DNA of 64,000 bases, taken from Bradyrhizobium sp. CCGE-LA001. GTDB lineage: Bacteria; Pseudomonadota; Alphaproteobacteria; Rhizobiales; Xanthobacteraceae. Shown here piece after piece: positions 26,626 to 34,892 of this stretch. The notes beneath the pieces are model-generated. The model worked only from the letters and a program-made list of their open reading frames with translations, had not been told where the DNA came from and did not search any database. The position numbers and the translations under genes are program-made. The DNA lies in assembly GCF_000296215.2 (NCBI RefSeq), contig NZ_CP013949.1:2349501-2413500 (forward strand), given 5' to 3'. Within the stretch, counting starts at the first letter, position 1. The number at the start of each line of letters is the position of its first letter.

Positions 26626-27831
26626 CTAGGCTGCTTCGTCCGCGCGCCGCCAGACCGGAAACGGATCGGCGAGCTGTGCCCATTCCGCGACGTCCATCGC
26701 AGGCCTTCCGGTGACGAGACACGCGTCCAGGCGGGCGCGGATCGAGTCTTCATCCATGCCGGCGCCGATGAACACGATTTCCTGGCGGCGATCGCCGTAG
26801 ATGTCGCTCCAGTTCTGTCGAAGCTTCTTTCGCCAAAAGGGATCGTCCGGCCATCGTTCGGCCGGCACGCTGGCCCACCAGAAACCAAGGGCTTCGGTGC
26901 GAATGATAGAACCTGCCTGGCTGATTTCGCCGAGCCATTGCGGCCGGGTCGCGAGCCAGAAGTGCCCCTTGGCGCGAATGACGCCAGGCCAGGGCTCCTT
27001 GATGAATCTGTCGAACTTGGCGGGGTCGAACGGCCGGCGTGCGCGATAGACGAAGCTCCTCACGCCGTACTCTTCCGTTTCCGGGACGTGATCGGCGAAG
27101 CCGTAGAGCTCCTTGTACCAGAGCGGATGTGCTTGCGCCTTTTCGAAGTCGAACCGGCCGGTGTCGAGAATGCGGTCGAAAGCGACCCGGCCGTGGTTGG
27201 CTTCGATCAGGTCCGCTTCCGGGTTGAGGGCGCGGATGATCTTGCGCGCCGCCTCGCGCTGCTCGGGCGGGGCGTCATCGACCTTGTTCAGGACGATCAC
27301 ATCGGCGAATTCGATCTGCTCGACGAGGAGATCGACCAGCGTGCGCTTGTCGTTGTCGAGGGCTTCACCGCGCTGCTCCAGGAAGTCCGTCGACGAATAA
27401 TCCCTAAGCAGGTTCACGGCGTCGACCACCGTCACCATGGTGTCGAGACGCGCCACGTCGGACAGGCTTTCGCCGTCCTCGGAGCGAAAATCGAAGGTCG
27501 CCGCGACCGGCAGCGGCTCGGAGATGCCCGTCGATTCGATCAGCAGATAATCGAAGCGACCGTGTTCGGCGAGGGCGCGGACCTCCTTCAGGAGATCGTC
27601 GCGCAGCGTGCAGCAGATGCAGCCGTTCGTCATCTCGACGAGCTTCTCATCGGTCCGGGAGAGATTCGCACCGCCATCGCGAACCAGATCCGCATCGATG
27701 TTCACCTCGCTCATGTCGTTGACGATCACCGCGACCTTCAGGCCGTGCCGGTTGTTCAGGACGTGGTTCAGCAAAGTGGTCTTTCCAGCCCCGAGGAAGC
27801 CGGACAAGACGGTGACGGGGAGTTTGTGCAT
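26626..27831 (-). CDS. COG0523 (CobW/YciC/ZigA-type) GTPase, probable zinc metallochaperone
   Basis: This 401-residue G3E GTPase has its P-loop in SGFLGAGKTTLLNHVL (about residues 10-25), the metal-binding motif GCICCTLRDD (CxCC near 72), ESTGISEP (Walker B/Mg region), NKVD near 200, and a CobW C-terminal domain from about 250 (GVIRAKGHFWLATRP). COG0523 proteins deliver or buffer metals. A Zur-type palindrome about 67 bp upstream of ATG 27831 indicates induction under zinc limitation, so a zinc role is more likely than cobalamin synthesis. It is followed by a small gene in the same operon. Confidence 0.9.
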   Translation of the reverse strand: MHKLPVTVLSGFLGAGKTTLLNHVLNNRHGLKVAVIVNDMSEVNIDADLVRDGGANLSRTDEKLVEMTNGCICCTLRDDLLKEVRALAEHGRFDYLLIESTGISEPLPVAATFDFRSEDGESLSDVARLDTMVTVVDAVNLLRDYSSTDFLEQRGEALDNDKRTLVDLLVEQIEFADVIVLNKVDDAPPEQREAARKIIRALNPEADLIEANHGRVAFDRILDTGRFDFEKAQAHPLWYKELYGFADHVPETEEYGVRSFVYRARRPFDPAKFDRFIKEPWPGVIRAKGHFWLATRPQWLGEISQAGSIIRTEALGFWWASVPAERWPDDPFWRKKLRQNWSDIYGDRRQEIVFIGAGMDEDSIRARLDACLVTGRPAMDVAEWAQLADPFPVWRRADEAA

Positions 27832-27897
27832 GGAGATCGAAGAGCCTTTTCAAGGGGATAGGGCGGCGGCGCTTGGGATTGGGCATTTCGGATGACG

Positions 27898-27923
27898 TGA
27901 TGTAATGTTATAACATTACATCA
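27898..27923. promoter_or_regulatory. Zur box: perfect 26-bp palindrome
   Basis: The core TGTAATGTTATAACATTACA (27901-27920) extends by three complementary bases on each side, giving a 26-bp perfect palindrome. ATGTTATAACAT is the core of Zur operators known in alphaproteobacteria and gammaproteobacteria. It lies 67 bp upstream of the COG0523 GTPase start, so zinc-loaded Zur would repress that operon. The rightward TetR gene is 240 bp away and probably has its own promoter. Confidence 0.85.
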
Positions 27924-28162
27924 ACGAAGCCGGGCTATCTGTCAAGGTGCTTTGGCGCGGGATGTGGATCGCGTGCCCAGGTGTCGTGAACGAGACTTCC
28001 CGGTCGGCGCGCTTCGCCGGCCAGCCATCCCGTCTTCTCAATCGAGCCTGCGATCTTCATGGCCGCGTAGGATTCGCGGTGGCCGGTCGATCGCGATGCC
28101 ATCGAAGAGGCGGCTTCGATGGACGGATTGATTTTGCAAGGCGATCGGTCTAATAAATCGTC
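27924..28162. other. Intergenic region between Zur box and TetR gene
   Basis: No gene or clear operator is seen. CGGTCTAATAAATCG lies just before the TetR start and may belong to its promoter. Confidence 0.4.
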
Positions 28163-28819
28163 GTGAAAGCGATTTCGCCATCAGCCGAACAGCGTCGCCG
28201 TGGCCGTCCGCCCAGGGACCAGACACGGCCCGACGCGCCGCGCGCTCGGCTCATACGCGCCGGCGTCGCGATCCTGACCGAGAAGGGTTTTAGCGCCGTC
28301 GGGGTCGAGGAGATTCTGGACGCGGCAGAGGTGCCGAAAGGCTCATTCTACCATTACTTCGACAGCAAGGAGGCTTTCGGCCTCGAGCTGATCGACGCCT
28401 ATGCCGGCTATTTCGCGCGCAAGCTGGACCGTTGGTTCGACGACACCGGACGTGCTCCGCTCGACCGTATCAACGATTTCATCGCAGATGCTCGCTCGGG
28501 AATGGCGAGATACCGCTACCGGCGCGGCTGCCTCGTCGGCAATCTCGGACAGGAGATGGGTGTTCTGCCGGAGCCGTTCCGCAAGCGCCTCGCCGCCGTG
28601 TTCCGGGATTGGGAAGCGCGAACGTCACGTTGCCTGCGGTCGGCGCAAGGGGCGGGCGAGATATCGAACCATCTCGACTGCGAGAATCTCGCGCAATTCT
28701 TCTGGACCGGCTGGGAGGGGGCGGTGCTGCGCGCCAAGCTGGAACGGCGTCCCGACGCGCTCGACGTCTTCGCTGCGGGCTTTCTTGCGATGATCCGGAC
28801 ACGAAGTGACGGACAATGA
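28163..28819 (+). CDS. TetR-family regulator, NemR/AcuR-like
   Basis: This 218-residue repressor starts at GTG 28163. The HTH is near residues 45-75 (EILDAAEVPKGSFYHYFDSK). RRGCLVGNLGQEMG near residue 118 is the block seen in NemR/AcuR relatives, where the Cys can respond to electrophiles or oxidants. That makes redox or electrophile sensing plausible. The AhpD-like gene begins 45 nt downstream on the same strand, so the two probably form an operon in which the regulator controls itself and the enzyme. Confidence 0.85.
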   Translation: MKAISPSAEQRRRGRPPRDQTRPDAPRARLIRAGVAILTEKGFSAVGVEEILDAAEVPKGSFYHYFDSKEAFGLELIDAYAGYFARKLDRWFDDTGRAPLDRINDFIADARSGMARYRYRRGCLVGNLGQEMGVLPEPFRKRLAAVFRDWEARTSRCLRSAQGAGEISNHLDCENLAQFFWTGWEGAVLRAKLERRPDALDVFAAGFLAMIRTRSDGQ

Positions 28820-28864
28820 CGATCTTGCCAATCTCCAACGAGCAGTAACCCGGGAGTTCAACTC

Positions 28865-29440
28865 ATGACCGAAACACGCGCCGTCAGCCGCTTCCCTGTC
28901 CCCGATCTCGCCGATATGCCCGACGACATCCGCAGCCGCATCCTGGCCGTGCAGGAGAAGTCCGGCTTCATTCCGAACGTCTTTCTCGTGCTCGCCCACC
29001 GGCCGGACGAGTTCCGCGCATTCTTCGCCTATCACGACGCGCTGATGGACAAGCCTGGCAACCTGACCAAGGCCGAGCGCGAGATGATCGTCGTTGCGAC
29101 CAGCAACCTCAATCAGTGCCAGTACTGCGTGGTGGCGCATGGCGCGATCCTGCGGATCCGCGCCAAGGATCCGTTGATCGCCGATCAGGTCGCCATCAAC
29201 TACCGCAAGGCCGACATCACAGATCGGCAGAAGGCCATGCTGGATTTCGCCGTTCGAGTCTCGACGGAAGCGCACAAGACGTCTGAGAGCGACTTCGCGG
29301 CGCTGAAGGAGCATGGATTCACCGAGGAAGACATCTGGGACATCGCGGCGATCTCCGCCTTTTTCGGCATGTCGAACCGGCTTGCGAACGTGACGAGCAT
29401 GCGTCCGAATGCGGAGTTCTATTCCATGGGCCGCGGCTGA
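28865..29440 (+). CDS. AhpD-like peroxidase-related protein (carboxymuconolactone decarboxylase fold)
   Basis: This 191-residue all-helical protein has the redox motif NQCQYCVVAHGAILR (CxxC followed by H) near residue 85. That is the hallmark of alkylhydroperoxidase D-like, peroxidase-related enzymes. GFIPNVFLVLAHRPDEFRAF and KAMLDFAVRVSTEAHKT are the flanking conserved helices. The likely activity is thiol-dependent reduction of peroxides or an electron-shuttle role. Co-occurrence with a NemR-like repressor points to oxidative or electrophile stress. Confidence 0.87.
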   Translation: MTETRAVSRFPVPDLADMPDDIRSRILAVQEKSGFIPNVFLVLAHRPDEFRAFFAYHDALMDKPGNLTKAEREMIVVATSNLNQCQYCVVAHGAILRIRAKDPLIADQVAINYRKADITDRQKAMLDFAVRVSTEAHKTSESDFAALKEHGFTEEDIWDIAAISAFFGMSNRLANVTSMRPNAEFYSMGRG

Positions 29441-29589
29441 GCGAAGGAGCGGCGCCATGGAGCCTCATCCGAGCAACTGGCCTTGAAGAATCTGTTTGTC
29501 CGGACGCGAGAACCTCGGATTGCGCTGCGCTCGCTCGGACGATCCTTCGCGCGGCTGTGTCGCCCGCTGTCAATCCCGCCGCGCAAAAA

Positions 29590-30215
29590 TATTCCACTTT
29601 ACCGAAATTCGGAATTGACGTATGTGTCGTCCATCCCGGCTCACCTTGAGGGGCGGTCATGTTGTCGTGTGATCGCAGAGCCGGGTTTGCGGTGGACGCA
29701 GCAGCGTCGGGCGCGAAAGCCAGGGGCAGGGCGGATTGCTCTCCGTGAACCCTTCGCATCGCGCGGACGGACGGCGCTGTCAGGTTCGTCTCGTCTGTAA
29801 GTTTCCGGCTCCGTCGACAGGGCTGGGAATACTGCGGCGACATGGCGGGCCGTGCGTACGGCAAAACCGTGTGGTCCTGGCCGTCGTTGCTACGGTCAAG
29901 CTCTTGCGGATGCGGCATCTGCGTCAACCGGCGCAGGGCCGGTGAATTCCGTGAGGGTGAGGGAGGCCAGAAGGAACTCGGCTCCCGGGAGAGCGCGGCA
30001 TAAGCCGTCCGACCATCGCGCAGGGAAGGCCGAGTGATCGGCACCACCTGTATGCTGCTGTGCGGTTCTTCCTGCGTGTGCTTTTCGCGCAGCGGACCGC
30101 GGGTGCGATGTCAGCACCCGGCCTTCCCTGCGCCCTCTTGGCTAAAGAGGGTGGAGCGATCAAGCAAAGCTCGGGCGAAACGCGCCGCGAGAACGCAAAG
30201 GTGTGTCTGTAGCCA
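29590..30215. repeat. Long non-coding repetitive element
   Basis: This stretch of about 620 bp has no credible gene and a composition and internal structure like a long dispersed repeat I recall from Bradyrhizobium and Rhodopseudomonas genomes. GCAGGGAAGGCCG (30020-30032) and CGGCCTTCCCTGC (30119-30131) form a 13-bp inverted repeat around an inner GGGTGC/GCACCC hairpin. Boundaries are approximate. Frames across it on both strands were rejected as coding. The segment 29441-29589 shows nothing. Confidence 0.5.
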
Positions 30216-30222
30216 CGCACTC

Positions 30223-30327
30223 GGTGTCATCGTCCGGCTTGACCGGACGATCCAGTACTCCGAGACAGTAGCGATTGAGTCGAGACGCGCGGCGTACTGG
30301 ATTCCTCGCCTGCCGCGGGGAATGACA
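30223..30327. repeat. Palindromic REP-like element A
   Basis: The element is bounded by TGTCAT and ATGACA, with an inner CGTCCGG-CTTGA-CCGGACG hairpin and the 9-bp pair ATCCAGTAC/GTACTGGAT. The RNA or single strand would fold into a long cruciform. This is the form of short dispersed palindromic repeats common in Bradyrhizobium intergenic DNA. Confidence 0.65.
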
Positions 30328-30362
30328 GCGGAGGTTAGAGAACCAGCCATCGTCTCAAACGC

Positions 30363-30455
30363 CGTCATTGCAAGGAGCGAAGCAACGAAGCGATCCAGCG
30401 TCGTTCCACAGATGGATTCTGGATTGCTTCGTCGCAAGGGCTCCTCGCAATGACG
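30363..30455. repeat. Palindromic REP-like element B
   Basis: The ends CGTCATTGCAAGGAGC and GCTCCTCGCAATGACG are inverted repeats with 15 of 16 matches. Inner pairs (GCAACGAAGCGATCCAG and CTGGATTGCTTCGTCGC) continue the fold. It is 36 bp from element A. Confidence 0.7.
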
Positions 30456-30481
30456 TGGAGAGAGTATCGCGCCCCACTCCG

Positions 30482-30619
30482 CTCGTGCCCCGGACGCAGC
30501 GCAGCGTCCCTTCGACGATGCGCTGCAGAGCCGGGGCCCATCTCTCCGAGCAATCCGCATCGGATGAGTCTCGGCTCTGCGCAGCACCACTGCGCGCCGC
30601 AGCGCGTCCGGAACACGAG
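30482..30619. repeat. Palindromic REP-like element C
   Basis: The ends CTCGTGCCCCGGACGC (30482-30497) and GCGTCCGGAACACGAG (30604-30619) are inverted repeats with 14 of 16 matches. Inner segments around GCGCTGCAGAGCC and GGCTCTGCGCAGC also pair. It seems to be two copies of one unit facing each other. It lies 86 bp before the TetR gene. Confidence 0.65.
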
Positions 30620-30677
30620 AACTGGTGATAGACGTACCAGCTTCATTTCCTCCACTCACAAGCTCGTGTCTTTATTC

Positions 30678-30693
30678 GGAAACGTTCATTTCC
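30678..30693. promoter_or_regulatory. Probable TetR operator (autoregulation)
   Basis: GGAAACGTTCATTTCC, 12 bp before the TetR start, matches 11 of 16 positions of GGGAATTGTCATTCCC in the gap before the MFS gene, including TCATT in the same register. The pair suggests one regulator binds both. Confidence 0.55.
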
Positions 30694-30705
30694 TATTATC
30701 CCGCA

Positions 30706-31323
30706 ATGCAAAAGACCGCCCGCCGATCTCGACCTGCTCGCCCGCCCGGCCGCCCCCGGGAGTTCGACATGGACATCGCCCTCGACAGGGCGGTGCGGGT
30801 GTTTCGCGAGCGCGGTTATCATGCGACCTCGATCGGCGACCTCGCCGCGGCGATGCGGCTGGCGACGGGGAGCATCTACAAGGCATTTCGCGACAAGCAT
30901 GCGATATTTCTCGCCGCCTTCGAACGTTACACCCATCTCCGCCAGGAGCAGACGCAGAAGGCCGCGGCGCGCGGCGCAAACGGCCGCGAGAAAATCCGCA
31001 ACGTGCTCTTATCCTATGTCGAGCACTCTCGCGGCAGCGAAGGGCGGCGCGGCTGTCTCGTCGTCGGCAGCGCGGTCGAGCTGTCGGCGCTCGATCCTGT
31101 GGTCGGCGCCCGCGTCAACGCGCAGCTCAAGTCCAACGAAGATTTCATCGCCGGCCTCATTCGCGAAGGATTGGCCGACGGCTCGGTCCCCCGCCATGTC
31201 GACGCCGAGGACACCGCGCGGCTGATGATCTGCATCATGCAAGGTCTGCGCGTCGTCGGCAAGACCCGCCTGCGGCTCGAGGCGCTGCGCCTCGTCGGCG
31301 TCGCGATGAAGCTGCTTACCTGA
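30706..31323 (+). CDS. TetR-family regulator of the adjacent MFS pump
   Basis: This 205-residue protein starts at ATG 30706 (MQKTARRSRPARPPGRPREF); the frame opens at 30625, but the extra part overlaps the operator and repeat. The HTH is near residues 40-65 (TSIGDLAAAMRLATGSIYKA). RRGCLVVGSAVELSA near residue 115 is typical of the branch controlling efflux genes. An operator-like palindrome precedes it and another lies between it and the MFS gene 57 bp downstream, supporting repression of both. Confidence 0.87.
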   Translation: MQKTARRSRPARPPGRPREFDMDIALDRAVRVFRERGYHATSIGDLAAAMRLATGSIYKAFRDKHAIFLAAFERYTHLRQEQTQKAAARGANGREKIRNVLLSYVEHSRGSEGRRGCLVVGSAVELSALDPVVGARVNAQLKSNEDFIAGLIREGLADGSVPRHVDAEDTARLMICIMQGLRVVGKTRLRLEALRLVGVAMKLLT

Positions 31324-31336
31324 ATTTTTTGTCAGA

Positions 31337-31358
31337 ATAGGGAATTGTCATTCCCTAT
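31337..31358. promoter_or_regulatory. TetR operator: 9-bp inverted repeat before the MFS gene
   Basis: ATAGGGAAT and ATTCCCTAT are perfect inverted repeats separated by TGTC. The site ends 22 bp before the pump start codon and begins 13 bp after the TetR stop, a good place to block transcription of the pump. Confidence 0.7.
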
Positions 31359-31380
31359 ATCTTATCTGGAGTCGATGCGA

Positions 31381-32574
31381 ATGACGATGAATGCCACGAT
31401 CGAGACCGCACCCGAGCCGGACGCGATCTCGCAGCGCCTGACCCTCGTGCTTGCCGCGGCCTGTGGCATGGTCGCCGCCAACATCTATTACGCCCAGCCG
31501 CTGATCGCGCCGATCAGCGCCGCGCTCGGCCTCTCGAATGCAGCCGGCGGGCTGATCGTCACCATGACCCAGATCGGCTACGGCACCGGGCTGCTGCTGA
31601 TCGTGCCGCTCGGCGATCTCGTCGAGAATCGCCTGCTGATCTGCTCGGTTATTGCGCTCGGCGCCGCGGCTCTGCTCGCGGCCGCGTTCGCGACTCACGC
31701 GCTGCCGTTCCTGCTCGCCGCGCTGTTCGTCGGGCTCGGCTCGGTCGCGGTGCAGATCATCATTCCCTATGCCGCGCATCTGGCGCCGGAAGCCAGCCGC
31801 GGCCGCGTCGTCGGCAACGTCTCGACGGGCCTGATGCTCGGCATCATGCTGGCGCGCCCGGTGGCGAGCTTCGTCACGGCGGCGCTGTCGTGGCATGCGG
31901 TGTTCTTCTGCTCGGCCGCGCTGATGATCGTGCTCGCAGCCATGCTCTGGATGACCTTGCCGAAGCGCAAGCCGGTCGCGCGCATGCATTATGGCGCGCT
32001 GCTGCTGTCGATGCCGGAGCTCGTGCGCACCACGCCGCTGCTGCGCCGCCGCGCGCTCTACCAGGCGAGCCTGTTCGGTTGCTTCACGCTGTTCTGGACC
32101 GTGGCGCCGCTGCTGCTGGCGAGCGAGTTCAGCTTCACCCAGCGCGGCATTGCGCTGTTCGCGCTCGCCGGCGTTGCCGGCGTGTTCGCGGCCCCGATCG
32201 CGGGACGGCTCGCCGATCGCGGCCACAGCCGCATGGCGACGCGGGTCGCGATGCTGCTCGCTGGCGCCGGATTCCTGATCACGCATATCGGCGCGCCCGG
32301 ATCGATGCTGAACTTGGCCTGCCTGGTCGTGGCGGCGATCGCCATCGATATCGGCGTTCAGGGGAATGTCGTGCTCGGCTTCCGCGCCATCTTCGTGCTC
32401 GGGCACGAGCACCGCAGCCGCCTCAACGGCCTCTATATGGCGACGTTCTTCGCCGCCGGCGCAGCCGGGTCCGCGCTCGGCGCCTTCGCCTTCGCGCAAG
32501 GCGGCTGGACATTGGCATCGGCCATTGGCCTAGCCCTGCCGGTTGCCGGCCTGCTCTATGCGGCGACCGAGTAG
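31381..32574 (+). CDS. Major facilitator superfamily efflux transporter
   Basis: This inner-membrane protein of about 397 residues has twelve predicted hydrophobic segments. The first, LTLVLAAACGMVAANIYYAQ followed by PLI, is typical of the drug:H+ antiporter group, and GYGTGLLLIVPLGDLVENR is the MFS motif A loop. The second half restarts at LYQASLFGCFTLFWTVAPLL. Start chosen at ATG 31381 (GGAG 9 nt upstream); ATG 31375 is close behind. Likely substrate: a small toxic compound sensed by the upstream TetR; identity unknown. Confidence 0.88.
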   Translation: MTMNATIETAPEPDAISQRLTLVLAAACGMVAANIYYAQPLIAPISAALGLSNAAGGLIVTMTQIGYGTGLLLIVPLGDLVENRLLICSVIALGAAALLAAAFATHALPFLLAALFVGLGSVAVQIIIPYAAHLAPEASRGRVVGNVSTGLMLGIMLARPVASFVTAALSWHAVFFCSAALMIVLAAMLWMTLPKRKPVARMHYGALLLSMPELVRTTPLLRRRALYQASLFGCFTLFWTVAPLLLASEFSFTQRGIALFALAGVAGVFAAPIAGRLADRGHSRMATRVAMLLAGAGFLITHIGAPGSMLNLACLVVAAIAIDIGVQGNVVLGFRAIFVLGHEHRSRLNGLYMATFFAAGAAGSALGAFAFAQGGWTLASAIGLALPVAGLLYAATE

Positions 32575-32716
32575 CCGCCCGGCACGGCCGAGAATCGCGC
32601 GATGCGGCCCGTTTACCTACCCGTCGCGCGGGCGCAATTTCCGCCTCGTGGTCCGGGCGCGGCTGTAGTACTTTGGTTGCAATCGGACCTGGTTAACGGG
32701 CGGCAGGGGGAGGCTG

Positions 32717-33136
32717 ATGAGGCGTGCGGGGCTGTTTGGCGTACCGCGGGTACGGCCATGGTCGTGGCAGGCGTTTCTGCTTGGGCTGGTCGTCGTTGCG
32801 ACGTCGGCCGTGCTTCAGGGGATCTGTGTCGCCCTCGGCGCAAAGCTCTATTTCGCGGCATTCCTGCCCGGCCTCTTCGTGCTCGCGCTCGTCGCTGGCG
32901 TGCCATTGGCTGCATTGGCTGCGCTGGTGACCGTTCCGCTGGTGTGGTGGGCGTTCATGCCGCCTTTCTTCGAATTCAATTCGCTGACCAGCGCGAATGC
33001 CGATTCCATCAACCTGTTCTGCCTGCTCGCCGTGCTGGTGATCGGCCTTGCCGATCTCTGCCGCGCGACCATAGCGATGGTCAGCCGTGGCGGGTTGAAG
33101 CATCCGGGCGAGAGTGCGGCATTGAATCCGCAATAG
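32717..33136 (+). CDS. Small membrane protein, DUF4118-like
   Basis: This 139-residue protein has about four hydrophobic segments (WQAFLLGLVVVATSAVLQ, YFAAFLPGLFVLALVAG, PLAALAALVTVPLVWWAF, NLFCLLAVLVIGLADLC). FEFNSLTSANAD before the last helix resembles the membrane-sensor DUF4118 domain of KdpD-like kinases, but no kinase part follows. It may be a free-standing sensor domain. Function unknown. Confidence 0.6.
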   Translation: MRRAGLFGVPRVRPWSWQAFLLGLVVVATSAVLQGICVALGAKLYFAAFLPGLFVLALVAGVPLAALAALVTVPLVWWAFMPPFFEFNSLTSANADSINLFCLLAVLVIGLADLCRATIAMVSRGGLKHPGESAALNPQ

Positions 33137-33274
33137 TTCGGCCGTGCACGACCATGCGCGTTGCGCGCGCGCAACAGTTCGGCAACCATCCGCATGCTCG
33201 CCGCGCGCCGCTAACTTTTCAAAAAAGATTTGGCCGCAGTTTCTCCCGCGGGAATGACGAGGGAGTATTCGGAC

Positions 33275-33484
33275 ATGAACGGCCACATCACCGGTCACGC
33301 CATTTTGGAGAACGTGCGTCGCTACCGCGGCATCGCATCGCTCTATCGCCAGACCGCTGCATTCCGTCCTGGCCAGAGCTGGTCGCTGCTGGAGCAGGCG
33401 AAGGATTGGGAAGCGCGCGCGCTGTCGGAGCTCGAAGCCTATTTCGCGGCGCGCACGGATTACGCCGCTCCGCGCGCGGCCTGA
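33275..33484 (+). CDS. Small hypothetical protein, paralogue of 48694-48906
   Basis: From ATG 33275 the 69-residue protein contains ENVRRYRGIASLYRQTAAFR followed by PGQSWSLLEQAKDWE. The same pattern (ENVRRYRALASLCRQQAAYR) is in the protein at 48694-48906. It is helical and Arg/Ala-rich with no membrane segment. In-frame ATG 33254 is an alternative start. Function unknown; abundance of such proteins in this genus is from memory. Confidence 0.65.
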   Translation: MNGHITGHAILENVRRYRGIASLYRQTAAFRPGQSWSLLEQAKDWEARALSELEAYFAARTDYAAPRAA

Positions 33485-33497
33485 TCGTTAACCATCG

Positions 33498-33516
33498 CTC
33501 ACGATATGATCGTGAG
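33498..33516. terminator. Hairpin between convergent genes
   Basis: CTCACGAT and ATCGTGAG pair perfectly around ATG, between the plus-strand small protein and the stop of the minus-strand methyltransferase. It could serve both strands, but there is no clear U-tract. Confidence 0.45.
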
Positions 33517-34731
33517 ATCGGGCGCGGGCACGACGAATTGCCCGCCCCAGCGCCGAACCTCCGGCAGCTGGGCGATGACCTCGTCCTTGAGATTCCAGGG
33601 CAGGATGAAGACGTAATCGGGCTTGGCCGCGATCAGCGCGGCGGGATCGCGGACCGGCAGATGCGATCCCGGCAGCAGCAGCCCCTGCTTGTGCGGATTG
33701 CGGTCCACGGTGAACGGAATCAGCTCGCACGTGACGCCGCAATAATTGAGCAGCGTGTTGCCCTTCGCGGGCGCGCCATAGGCCAGCACCGTCTTGCCTG
33801 CACGTCGCGCCGCGACGAGAAAGCCGCGGATCATCTCGCGCTTCGCCGCCACCTTCTCCCGGAAACCACGATAGGTTGCCGCCTGGTGGATGCCCGCTTC
33901 AGCTTCGCGCCGGCGCAATCTCTCGAGTGCGGGCGAGGGGCCTTCAGGCGCAGCCTGGTTGCAGACGTGCAGGCGCAGCGAGCCGCCATGCGTCGGCAAT
34001 TCCTCGACATCGAAGATGCGCAAGCCGTGTGCGCGAAACACGGTCTCGAGGGTTGCGAGCAAGAAGTACGACAGATGCTCGTGATAGATCGTGTCGAACT
34101 GGATGCCTTCGATCAGATGCAGAAGATGCGGCAGCTCCAGCGTCGCGCGCCCGGTCTCGGGCAGGAGAATGCGCAGCGCCGCGACGAAGTCGTTGATGTC
34201 GGTGACGTGGGGCAGCACGTTGTTGGCGACGACCAGATCGGGCCTGTGTCCTTCGGCCCGCAGCGCGCGCGCGACGTCGCGGCCGAAATAGCAGGTCCGG
34301 GTCGGGATGTCCTTGGCGATGGCGGCCGCCGCGGGGCCGCTGGCGGGCTCGACGCCGAGCACGCGGATGCCGGCACGCCGGAAATATTGCAGGAGATATC
34401 CGTCGTTGCTGGCGATCTCGATCACCACGGACGTTACGCCGAGCTTCGCGCGGGCGATCATCGCTGCGGCGTAGCTCTCGCAATGATGCAGCCAGCTCTC
34501 GGAATAGGAGGAGTAGTAGAGATATTGGTCGAAGATGCTCGCCACAGACTCGAATTGCGGCAGCTGGACCAGCCCGCAGGCCCGGCAGGCTCGAGCATGC
34601 AACGGATAGATCGGCTCGGTCGTGTCCGCGCGCTCCGGCGGCACGAAAGAGTTTGCGAGAGGCGACAGGCCGAGATCGATGAAGGTCTCGTCGAGCTCGT
34701 CCGCGCAGAAGCGGCATCGATGCCTGTCCAT
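33499..34731 (-). CDS. SAM-dependent sugar C-methyltransferase (NovU/TylCIII type)
   Basis: This 410-residue three-domain enzyme adds a methyl group to carbon of a nucleotide-linked keto-deoxysugar. The N-terminal zinc module has CRFC (about residue 6) and ACRACGLVQL (about 48). The SAM site is VIEIASNDGYLLQYF near 102. QFDTIYHEHLSYF near 207 carries the catalytic Tyr/His/Glu set of the family. The C-terminal domain begins at KTVLAYGAPAKGNTLLNY. The start is ATG 34731 with GGGGCGA about 8 nt upstream; the frame opens at 34794. It is divergent from a 3,5-epimerase and SDR gene, with which it would make a branched deoxysugar. Confidence 0.87.
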   Translation of the reverse strand: MDRHRCRFCADELDETFIDLGLSPLANSFVPPERADTTEPIYPLHARACRACGLVQLPQFESVASIFDQYLYYSSYSESWLHHCESYAAAMIARAKLGVTSVVIEIASNDGYLLQYFRRAGIRVLGVEPASGPAAAAIAKDIPTRTCYFGRDVARALRAEGHRPDLVVANNVLPHVTDINDFVAALRILLPETGRATLELPHLLHLIEGIQFDTIYHEHLSYFLLATLETVFRAHGLRIFDVEELPTHGGSLRLHVCNQAAPEGPSPALERLRRREAEAGIHQAATYRGFREKVAAKREMIRGFLVAARRAGKTVLAYGAPAKGNTLLNYCGVTCELIPFTVDRNPHKQGLLLPGSHLPVRDPAALIAAKPDYVFILPWNLKDEVIAQLPEVRRWGGQFVVPAPDLTIIS

Positions 34732-34892
34732 GGACGGATCGCCCCGTTGTGCCGTCGTGCCGCGGCTGTTACTGAATTGCCTCAAGCCACGCAAATTCCG
34801 TTAACGTTGCGCATGATGCAACCGAAAACGCGTTCCGGTGAACGGATGTTCGCAATGGCGGTGTGTGCAACTCGCCGCGCGGGGGCTTGGAG

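Noticed and set aside
30220..30620. CRISPR array
   Set aside because: The repeats are different palindromic elements, each present once, without regularly spaced identical repeats or spacers, and no cas genes are present.
30111..30659. Open frames across the repeat cluster as genes
   Set aside because: They run through palindromic repeat elements and have no ribosome-binding site or domain.
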